Shown one piece after another: positions 1-4,584 of a DNA stretch of 5,794 bases. Made by a program: the position numbers and the translations under genes. This DNA comes from Oscillospiraceae bacterium. Lineage in GTDB: Bacteria > Bacillota > Clostridia > Oscillospirales > Ruminococcaceae. The stretch spans positions 1 through 5,794 of the forward strand of contig JAIDPG010000070.1 of NCBI GenBank assembly GCA_029062865.1, in the 5' to 3' direction. Position 1 is the first letter of the stretch. The number at the start of each line of letters is the position of its first letter. The notes beneath the pieces are model-generated. The model made no database searches. It saw nothing but the letters and a program-made list of their open reading frames with translations, and was not told the origin of the DNA.

Positions 1-54
1 TTATTTTTTTGCCTTTTACCACCCCCTCAAGCCCACTATACCCCCCCGGCCGTC

Positions 55-75
55 TCCCCCGCCGAAGGCGGGGGA
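55..75 (-). terminator. GC-rich hairpin beyond the last gene
   Basis: This is a perfect 9-bp inverted repeat (55-63 with 67-75, five consecutive C/G pairs) with a 3-base loop, so it would be a very stable stem in RNA of either strand. Read on the minus strand, it lies about 55 bases after the stop of the 34-residue gene. It may protect or end the prfB transcript. No U-tract follows it on either strand, so it is not a classical intrinsic terminator. A processing or stabilising hairpin is equally possible. Confidence 0.35.
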
Positions 76-87
76 AACCGCAAAAAT

Positions 88-123
88 AACTGCAAGCTCA
101 CCTGCCCCGAAACGGGGCAAGTT
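88..123 (-). terminator. Hairpin with nearby T-tract, probable transcript end
   Basis: The core is a 7-bp perfect stem (103-109 with 113-119, GCCCC/GGGGC) starting only 7 bases after the stop codon of the 34-residue gene. On the minus strand a weak outer AACT/AGTT pairing (120-123 with 88-91) would close the structure just before ATTTTT (87-82), which resembles an intrinsic terminator with an asymmetric loop. On the plus strand the same core is followed by AGTTTTCATTTT, so it could also stop transcripts arriving from the left (bidirectional). The position fits the end of the prfB block; the exact mechanism is inferred. Confidence 0.45.
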
Positions 124-129
124 TTCATT

Positions 130-234
130 TTACTTTTTCTCGTCCTTTTTCTCGTTGATTTTCGGCTTGATCACATACTCATAAACGAGGTCGCCCGCGA
201 TAGTGCCGATAAGAATCGTCAGAAACTTTTTCAT
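130..234 (-). CDS. 34-residue small protein, hydrophobic N-terminus and charged tail
   Basis: This short gene runs from ATG (234-232) to TAA (132-130) and encodes 34 residues. It has a strong ribosome binding site, AAAGGGG at 242-248, 7 bases from the ATG. The product starts MKKFLTILIGTIAGDLVYEY: two lysines, then a mostly apolar stretch (about residues 4-22) interrupted by Asp15 and Glu19. It ends in a lysine/glutamate-rich tail (residues 23-34). This could be a single-pass or membrane-surface peptide with its tail in the cytoplasm. Asp and Glu inside the apolar stretch make an amphipathic helix as likely as a true membrane span. It lies 29 bases after the 103-residue gene and before the terminator-like hairpins, so it is probably the last gene of the prfB transcript. 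I do not recognise the family. Support rests on the ribosome binding site, the clean start and stop and the non-random composition. Confidence 0.6.
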   Translation of the reverse strand: MKKFLTILIGTIAGDLVYEYVIKPKINEKKDEKK

Positions 235-263
235 TTTATCACCCCTTTCAATATGCTTATTAT

Positions 264-575
264 TTACTTATAGCTTGAATAATACACGCAGTGAAGCGAA
301 AGCTTGTCGCCGCAGGCTTCTTTCAGACGCGTGTTTTCCGGGATCTTGAAATCCGTCCTTTCGGATTTGGTGTAGTACTCAAGAATACGCTCCTTACGCG
401 CGTTTTCCACCGCCCACATCACGTCGTTTCCCGAAACGTGCGGGAAGAATGAATTCGCGTTCAGCTCAGGGATAATATCGCCGACGGACGCGTTTGTCGC
501 GAACTCGATATCGCGGCTGTTGTCGAACACATCGTCGCCCATACAAACGCTGCCGCGCGTTACGTGAATTTTCAT
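264..575 (-). CDS. Hypothetical 103-residue protein coupled to prfB
   Basis: I do not recognise this protein. It has 103 residues, is probably soluble and has no signal peptide or membrane segment. The N-terminus (MKIHVTRGSVCMGDD) looks like a beta strand followed by a Cys/Asp loop. Residues 30-40 suggest a strand or turn and helix, and residues 54-69 (WAVENARKERILEYYT) a charged helix. The C-terminus is a strand-like segment (KLSLHCVYYS). Cysteines lie at 11, 88 and 96, with no CxxC pair. The ATG (575-573) overlaps the prfB stop as TAATG. A clear AGGAGA Shine-Dalgarno lies inside the last codons of prfB, about 7 bases upstream, so translation is very likely coupled to release factor 2. Coupling indicates co-expression, not a shared function. 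The ribosome binding site and overlap make it a confident gene of unknown role. Confidence 0.8.
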   Translation of the reverse strand: MKIHVTRGSVCMGDDVFDNSRDIEFATNASVGDIIPELNANSFFPHVSGNDVMWAVENARKERILEYYTKSERTDFKIPENTRLKEACGDKLSLHCVYYSSYK

Positions 576-1687
576 TAGATTTCTCCTAAGCTCTTCGCTT
601 TCAAGTACGCGTTCATAAAGCCGTCGAGGTCTCCGTCCATAACCGCGCCAACGTTCGCGTTCTCAAACTTTGTGCGCGCATCCTTTACAAGCGTATACGG
701 CATAAAAACATACGAGCGAATCTGGCTTCCCCACTCGATCTTAAGCTGCTCGCCCTTGATGTCCGAGATCTTGTCGAGATGCTCCTGCTCCTTTATCTGC
801 ACGAGCTTTGAGATAAGCATCTTCATCGCGTAATCGCGATTCTGCACCTGCGAGCGCTGCGTCTGGCACGCGGTGACGATCCCCGTCGGCTTGTGAATGA
901 GGCGCACCGCGGAGCTTGTTTTGTTGATGTGCTGTCCGCCCGCGCCGCTCGCCCTGAAGACCTCCATCTCGATTTCATCGGGCTTTATCTCAACGTTTAC
1001 GTCCTTTTCGATCTCTGGCATTACCTCAACGGAGGCGAAGCTCGTCTGCCGCCTGCCCGATGCGTCGAACGGCGAGATCCTCACCAAACGGTGAACGCCG
1101 TGCTCGCTCTTTAAATATCCGTAGGCGTTGAAGCCCTCGATGCGGATCGACGCGCTTTTAATGCCCGCCGTATCGCCGTCGAGAATATCCAGTATCTCGG
1201 TTTTGAAGCCGTGGCTGTCCGCCCACTTTGTGTACATACGAAGCAGCATTTGCACCCAGTCCTGCGCCTCCGTGCCGCCCGCGCCGGCGTGGAACGACAC
1301 AAGCGCGTTAGAGCTGTCGTACTCGCCAGTCATAAGCGTCGCCAATGACATCGCCTCGTAGTCACTCATGACCTTATCCGCGAGCTCCTTGACTTCGCCG
1401 ACCATGGATTCGTCGTTTTCCTCCTCGGCGAGCTCTATCATCGTCAGCACGTCATCGCGGTTTTCGCAAAGCTTCTCAAAGCTTGAGATCGTGTTTTTGT
1501 ACTGCCCTATCTGCTGCAAAACCGCCTGCGATTTTTCGGGGTCGTCCCAGAAGCTCGGCTCGGTGGTTTTCATCTCCAGCTCGTCGAGCTTGATTTTTAT
1601 CCCCTCGAGGTTCAATGCCCCGCGGAGCTCCTCAAGCTGCGGCTTCAAGCCCTCTATGGCAAGCCGCGTTTCGTCGTATTGTATCAT
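575..1687 (-). CDS. prfB: Peptide chain release factor 2 (RF2)
   Basis: RF2 is the class I release factor that reads UGA and UAA in the ribosomal A site and triggers hydrolysis of peptidyl-tRNA. The 370 residues match the usual family length. The helical N-terminal domain covers about residues 1-110. The decoding domain has the SPF anticodon-like tripeptide at 205-207, which defines RF2 against the PxT of RF1. The catalytic GGQ is at 250-252 (RASGAGGQHINK), and residue 246 is Ala, as in most bacteria. AGAGGTEAQDW lies at 134-144 and the conserved WGSQIRSY at 319-326. The frame is continuous from ATG 1687 to TAA 575, so no programmed +1 frameshift is needed. Codons 22-26 (CGC GGG GCA TTG AAC) occupy the place where many relatives carry CUU UGA. 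No Shine-Dalgarno lies close to the ATG; the perfect one is 109 bases upstream across a structured repeat. The gene is not next to secA here, its common neighbour in Bacillota. Confidence 0.97.
   Translation of the reverse strand: MIQYDETRLAIEGLKPQLEELRGALNLEGIKIKLDELEMKTTEPSFWDDPEKSQAVLQQIGQYKNTISSFEKLCENRDDVLTMIELAEEENDESMVGEVKELADKVMSDYEAMSLATLMTGEYDSSNALVSFHAGAGGTEAQDWVQMLLRMYTKWADSHGFKTEILDILDGDTAGIKSASIRIEGFNAYGYLKSEHGVHRLVRISPFDASGRRQTSFASVEVMPEIEKDVNVEIKPDEIEMEVFRASGAGGQHINKTSSAVRLIHKPTGIVTACQTQRSQVQNRDYAMKMLISKLVQIKEQEHLDKISDIKGEQLKIEWGSQIRSYVFMPYTLVKDARTKFENANVGAVMDGDLDGFMNAYLKAKSLGEI
1610..1624 (-). other. Possible relic of the RF2 programmed frameshift site
   Basis: This is codons 22-26 of prfB: CGC GGG GCA TTG AAC (Arg-Gly-Ala-Leu-Asn). 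Aligned on the protein, it matches the E. coli segment Arg-Gly-Tyr-Leu-Asp, encoded by AGG GGG TAT CTT then the UGA/frameshift and GAC. Here a G-run, a short gap and TTGA remain, but UGA falls out of the reading frame (1614-1612) and no shift is required. The alignment is by eye and short; calling it a relic is inference. Confidence 0.4.
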
Positions 1688-1696
1688 ATTATAATT

Positions 1697-1792
1697 TAAA
1701 ATTTGCGAAGCGCCCGAACTTCATTCGGGCTAGCCGAGTGATATTTGCCTCCGCTTCGCTGCGGCAAACATCACTCGCTTTCGCAAATTTTA
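1697..1792 (-). repeat. Multi-arm inverted repeat (MITE/REP-like) between the ribosome binding site and start codon of prfB
   Basis: The outer arms are 13-bp perfect complements (1697-1709 with 1780-1792, TAAAATTTGCGAA and its reverse complement). Inside are two more hairpins: 1712-1718 with 1724-1730 (7 bp, GCCCGAA/TTCGGGC, 5-base loop) and 1735-1749 with 1763-1777 (15 positions, one non-Watson-Crick). That one pair (1743/1769) is A-C in plus-strand RNA but U-G in minus-strand RNA, so the stem is fully paired only in the prfB transcript. Together they form a three-way junction. The arms end in TA on both sides, as for a TA-targeting miniature element. It has no coding capacity. Identity as a dispersed repeat is inferred from its architecture; no second copy is visible in this window. 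A prfB-specific leader structure is the alternative. Confidence 0.75.
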
Positions 1793-1796
1793 TGCG

Positions 1797-1804
1797 CCTC
1801 CTTT
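1797..1804 (-). promoter_or_regulatory. Perfect Shine-Dalgarno displaced from the prfB start
   Basis: The minus strand reads AAAGGAGG here, the best ribosome binding site in the window, yet the prfB ATG begins 109 bases later. Without the repeat at 1697-1792 the spacing would be 13 bases, close to usable. With the repeat folded, the two flanks (4 and 9 bases) are brought together at the stem base. The same site is 10 bases from a TTG (1786-1784) that opens an 18-codon frame ending at TAG (1732-1730). Confidence 0.75.
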
Positions 1805-1856
1805 ACGATGATTTTAATCAAGCGTTGCTATAATGCGCCGCCCTATCGTTGACTAT

Positions 1857-1885
1857 ATTATACCACATTTTTCCGTATATTGCAA
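1857..1885 (-). promoter_or_regulatory. Sigma-A type promoter for prfB
   Basis: On the minus strand TTGCAA (1885-1880) and a perfect TATAAT (1862-1857) are separated by exactly 17 bases. The -10 is preceded by TGG, an extended -10 (TGn). Transcription should begin near 1850, giving a leader of roughly 160 bases that contains the ribosome binding site and the structured repeat. The promoter starts 18 bases after the phosphoesterase stop codon, which separates prfB from the upstream unit. Confidence 0.7.
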
Positions 1886-1903
1886 GTACCCTTTCCGTTA
1901 TTT

Positions 1904-2662
1904 TTAGTTGCTCCCCGCAAACGGAGAGGCTTCAAGCTCCCTTTCAAGCTCGGAAAGCTCCGCCACGCTTTGATACAACGCCGCAAGCCGTACGCTCCGA
2001 ATAATACAATCCCTATGGATATGACCGCAAAGCCAGAGCTTATATTCCGTCAGCGCCATGATCTCGTCAAGGAAATCCGCGGTTCTGTCCTTGATATAGG
2101 TCAGCCCCGGCGCTTCGCTTAAAACCGCCCTCGGCGGAGTGTGCGTCAAAATATAATCGATCTTGAAATCCCTTGCCTTAAGATTGCGCTCGGCGTTTTT
2201 CATCTCCTCCGGAGATGCCTCCTCCTGCGCCCACCAGCTTATGCCCGGCTTTCTGTAAGACTTGTCGTGCGAAACCGCCCCGCCGAATGTGAAGAACGTT
2301 TTTCCCTCAATCTCGTAGATCTCTCCGCGCATAAGATGAAGCACATTCTCGGCTTCGGGGTGGACTTGCACCTTCCCGCCGAAGCGCTCCGTTATCGGCT
2401 GTTTATCCCAGAAGCAGAAGTTGTCGTGGTTGCCGTCGATCCAGAGGATCGTATACTTCCGCTCACGAAACCATTTCATCCAATAGTGATACTCGCCGCC
2501 GGGCTTTGAGACCTCGCTGTCCAAAAACGGGAAGCCGAAATCGCCGAGTATTATCAGAAAGTCGCCCTCGCCTATTGTTATCCCGCGGCTTTTCAGCTCC
2601 CTTCGTGAGAGCTTATGCATATCTATCCCGCCGTGCGTGTCGCCCGTTATCAGGATTGCCAT
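1904..2662 (-). CDS. Calcineurin-like metallophosphoesterase
   Basis: This is a cytoplasmic two-metal phosphoesterase of the calcineurin-like superfamily, 252 residues, with the complete ordered motif set: GDTHG at 7-11, GDFG at 40-43, GNHDN at 77-81, TH at 173-174 and GHIH at 213-216. These supply the Asp, His and Asn metal ligands, so it should be active. The substrate cannot be read from sequence; relatives cleave phosphoproteins, nucleotides or phosphodiesters. There is no signal peptide or membrane segment. ATG 2662 is preceded by GAGGTGAG (2673-2666), which overlaps the stop of the upstream membrane-protein gene, and only 4 bases separate the two, so translation is likely coupled. It is the last gene of the kinase unit; the prfB promoter follows. 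A Glu-rich tail (about residues 230-247) extends past the core fold. Confidence 0.93.
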   Translation of the reverse strand: MAILITGDTHGGIDMHKLSRRELKSRGITIGEGDFLIILGDFGFPFLDSEVSKPGGEYHYWMKWFRERKYTILWIDGNHDNFCFWDKQPITERFGGKVQVHPEAENVLHLMRGEIYEIEGKTFFTFGGAVSHDKSYRKPGISWWAQEEASPEEMKNAERNLKARDFKIDYILTHTPPRAVLSEAPGLTYIKDRTADFLDEIMALTEYKLWLCGHIHRDCIIRSVRLAALYQSVAELSELERELEASPFAGSN

Positions 2663-2666
2663 TTTC

Positions 2667-3179
2667 TCACCTCATCAAAACAAAGCAGACCGCCAGCGCT
2701 GCTGAAAACAAAACGCAAATCGCCGTGTAAAACGCGTATGCCGCGACCGCGCCGCGAACCTGTTTCTCCTCTAACGCAAACATTGATTTATCGCGGCTGT
2801 TCAGCATTATCCGTGCGCGGTCTCCCGTCCGGAGCGTTTCGTCGCACGTGCCTATCATATGCGTAACGCGCGTTTCTCCGCCGTCATCAAACACCGCGAA
2901 CGCGTGCGCCGTGCGGTTGTAGCTTTTTACTCCCGTCGGACGGAATCCCGCCTTTATAACGGCGTCGCGGAATATAACGTTTCCTGTCTTCACGGCGCGG
3001 CGGAAAATCACCGCCCGCACAAGGCGGATAATGTTAAGCACCGCCGCGGTGGCGAATATAAAAAGCACAACGGCGCTCCGAACCACGCCGCCGAAACCCG
3101 CCGCAACACACGCCGCCGCGATCAGTAACATAATAAAGCAGGCTTCAACCACAAATTCCGTGGAAAGCTTTCCGTTCAT
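2667..3179 (-). CDS. Small integral membrane protein, DUF3592-like
   Basis: A 170-residue protein with three predicted membrane segments (about 10-32, 35-58 and 145-168) around a soluble beta-rich middle domain (about 65-140). The end of that domain (LRTGDRARIMLNSRDKSMFAL) aligns with IGQTLSVIVNPDNPEVFAL in the gene immediately upstream, so the two look like diverged tandem duplicates. The pattern of a Gly-x-x-hydrophobic strand, then Asn and Phe-Ala-Leu before the last membrane helix is typical of DUF3592-type proteins, whose function is unknown. The copy here has lost the Pro-Asp-Asn-Pro turn and gained an extra N-terminal helix. Its ATG overlaps the upstream stop as ATGA (3179-3176). A weak GGTGA lies 7 bases upstream, so expression probably depends on coupling. 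Confidence 0.78.
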   Translation of the reverse strand: MNGKLSTEFVVEACFIMLLIAAACVAAGFGGVVRSAVVLFIFATAAVLNIIRLVRAVIFRRAVKTGNVIFRDAVIKAGFRPTGVKSYNRTAHAFAVFDDGGETRVTHMIGTCDETLRTGDRARIMLNSRDKSMFALEEKQVRGAVAAYAFYTAICVLFSAALAVCFVLMR

Positions 3180-3586
3180 AAAAAGGTCACCGCCAAAATT
3201 ATCACCCCGACAAATAATACGGGCAGCGCCGCTAATACCGCGTAAGTCGCGGAGGCTTGCCGCGGTTGGCTTTCGTTAAGTGCGAACACCTCGGGGTTGT
3301 CGGGGTTTACGATAACCGAAAGCGTCTGCCCTATTGAGATTTTCCCGTTGAACATACCAACCATTTGCCCAGTGTATTTGTGACCGCCTATGGAATACTG
3401 TGCCTCAGCGGACTTTACGCTTGTAAGCCGCCGGAGCTTAATGTCCGTTATCTCGGCGCTGCAAACAACGGTATTTCGGCGCTTGATTGCCAAAGATAGC
3501 CTTAACGCCCTTACGAGCTTTACGCCGATAACCGAAAAGTAAAACGCGTAAGCCGCGCCCAAAAGCACGCCGCGAAGAATATCCAT
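3176..3586 (-). CDS. Small membrane protein, DUF3592-like
   Basis: A 136-residue protein with membrane helices at about 5-25 and 113-135 flanking a compact beta domain. That domain shows the DUF3592-like features GGHKYTGQ (67-74), then IGQTLSVIVNPDNPEVFAL (85-103). The helix-domain-helix layout puts both ends on the same side of the membrane. The ATG directly follows the kinase TAA with no gap, and the Shine-Dalgarno AAAGGAAA lies in the last kinase codons about 8 bases upstream, so it is coupled to the kinase. It shares the end of its soluble domain and the start of the last helix (FAL-x-E-x-Q-x-R, then Ala-rich) with the next gene. No role is established for the family; a membrane or envelope role is a guess from topology only. 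Confidence 0.78.
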   Translation of the reverse strand: MDILRGVLLGAAYAFYFSVIGVKLVRALRLSLAIKRRNTVVCSAEITDIKLRRLTSVKSAEAQYSIGGHKYTGQMVGMFNGKISIGQTLSVIVNPDNPEVFALNESQPRQASATYAVLAALPVLFVGVIILAVTFL

Positions 3587-4522
3587 TTACGCGTTTCCTT
3601 TCATGAGAATTTTCATCTGATCGAGAATTTCGTCCTTTTTCGCGATGCCGTCCGAGAACGCCGTCGCGCCGCTTGCCGCCGTGCCGAGGAGAAGCGCGTA
3701 ATCCATATCGGTGTCATCGTCGAGAGCGCCCGACAGAAATCCCGCGAGCATCGCGTCGCCCGTGCCCATTGTGTTCCGCACCTTGCCCTTGCACGCGGCG
3801 CAATAGTGCGATCCGCCGTTTTCATCAAGGAACAGTGCGCCGTCCTCCGCCATTGAAATCAGAATATTCCCCGCGCCCATTTCACGGAGATTAGAAGCGC
3901 AGGCGGCAGCTTCGAGCATCGAGGCGGGGCGCTCGCCGAACATTCTCCCAAGCTCGTCCAAATCTATTTTGATCAAAAACGGTCTGTAGACAAGCGTTGA
4001 AGCCAGCGCCTCGCCCTGCGTATCCACGACAATCTTTACGCTTTTCCCCGTGAGATACTCCAAAATCTGCGCGTAAATATCGTTCGGAAGCGAACTCGGG
4101 ACGCTCCCCGAGAGCACAAGCGTGTCGCCGTCCGAGATCGCGCCGAGCTTCGTGAAAAGCTGTATCAGCGCCGCGTCCGGAATGTCCGGTCCGTCCGAGT
4201 TCAGCGAGGTTTCCGTTATCTTTTCGGAGCCGTAATTTTTCAGCTTTACGTTGATGCGGGAAATTCCGTTTTCAAGCCACACGAAATCCGTCTCAATGCC
4301 GCGCTCCTGAAGCTGCCGCTCGATCTCATACCCCGTAAAACCCGCGACAAAGCCCAGCGCCCTTGATTTTATATCAAGCTCCGCGAGCTCCAGCGAGACG
4401 TTTATCCCCTTTCCGCCGACCTCCAGAAACTCGCGGCTTGTGCGGTTGAGCCCGCCCTCCTTCATTTCGCTTAAATAAATTATATGATCCAGCGCGGGAT
4501 TTAAAGTCAATGTATAAACCAC
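3587..4522 (-). CDS. pfkB: PfkB-family sugar-phosphate kinase, 1-phosphofructokinase subgroup
   Basis: A cytoplasmic ATP-dependent kinase of the ribokinase/PfkB fold, 311 residues, the usual length for FruK/LacC/Pfk-2 proteins. It has TLNPALD at 6-12, GGKGINVS at 36-43, LSGSVP at 137-142 and the ATP-site signature NTMGTGDAML at 250-259 with catalytic Asp256. Likely substrates are fructose 1-phosphate or tagatose 6-phosphate; the sequence alone does not decide, so the symbol is family-level. I chose GTG 4522 over GTG 4531. The latter lies inside the Shine-Dalgarno (AGAAGGTGAT), and the shorter form starts MVYTLTLNPALD, as family members do. Two oddities occur: the NXXE motif is DXXE (Asp187, Glu190, in KIDLDEL instead of KPNxxEL), and the anion hole reads GTGD instead of GAGD. 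No PTS transporter or DeoR regulator is adjacent; a LysR gene is upstream. Confidence 0.88.
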   Translation of the reverse strand: MVYTLTLNPALDHIIYLSEMKEGGLNRTSREFLEVGGKGINVSLELAELDIKSRALGFVAGFTGYEIERQLQERGIETDFVWLENGISRINVKLKNYGSEKITETSLNSDGPDIPDAALIQLFTKLGAISDGDTLVLSGSVPSSLPNDIYAQILEYLTGKSVKIVVDTQGEALASTLVYRPFLIKIDLDELGRMFGERPASMLEAAACASNLREMGAGNILISMAEDGALFLDENGGSHYCAACKGKVRNTMGTGDAMLAGFLSGALDDDTDMDYALLLGTAASGATAFSDGIAKKDEILDQMKILMKGNA

Positions 4523-4530
4523 TGAAATCA

Positions 4531-4536
4531 CCTTCT
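4531..4536 (-). promoter_or_regulatory. Ribosome binding site that sets the kinase start
   Basis: AGAAGG, part of the longer AGAAGGTGAT, has one mismatch to the ideal AGGAGGTGAT. It stands 8 bases before GTG 4522. The GTG at 4531-4529 is the GTG of this match, so it cannot serve as the start of translation from it. Confidence 0.75.
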
Positions 4537-4551
4537 AATTTTTTTATTTTT

Positions 4552-4580
4552 TTTATACTACGGCGTTGTCGCGCTATCGA
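4552..4580 (-). promoter_or_regulatory. Weak candidate promoter before the kinase
   Basis: The minus strand shows TCGATA (4580-4575), a 17-base spacer and TATAAA (4557-4552), followed by a nearly pure A tract (A8-T-A7, minus strand 4554-4539). It overlaps the stop region of the LysR gene. The -35 matches consensus at four of six positions only. If real, it would let the kinase unit be expressed apart from the regulator and would be a natural LysR target. No T-N11-A dyad is convincing. Confidence 0.3.
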
Positions 4581-4584
4581 AATA

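Noticed and set aside
39..128. Possible minus-strand small gene starting at ATG 128 just after the 34-residue gene
   Set aside because: About 30 codons that run through both GC-rich hairpins, with no convincing Shine-Dalgarno and low-complexity Pro/Gly composition. Better explained as the transcript end.
1111..1302. Minus-strand Arg/Ala-rich frame inside prfB
   Set aside because: It is an out-of-phase shadow of RF2 codons; the RF2 frame itself is unmistakable.
1688..1693. Perfect TATAAT directly before the prfB ATG
   Set aside because: No -35 at suitable spacing (the place reads CGGGCG), and a start there would fall inside the coding sequence. Likely AT-rich flank of the repeat.
1368..1694. 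Long plus-strand open frame opposite the prfB 5' half
   Set aside because: It is the complement of a highly conserved RF2 sequence, Ser-rich as expected for an antisense frame of Glu/Leu codons, with no ribosome binding site or recognisable domain. The other plus-strand frames opposite the genes are rejected for the same reason.
1809..1820. Small palindrome TGATTTTAATCA between the promoter and Shine-Dalgarno of prfB
   Set aside because: It could be an operator, but it is short, AT-rich and single. Not enough to call a regulator site.
1829..1834. Plus-strand TATAAT in the prfB leader
   Set aside because: No -35-like hexamer upstream and no plus-strand gene follows.
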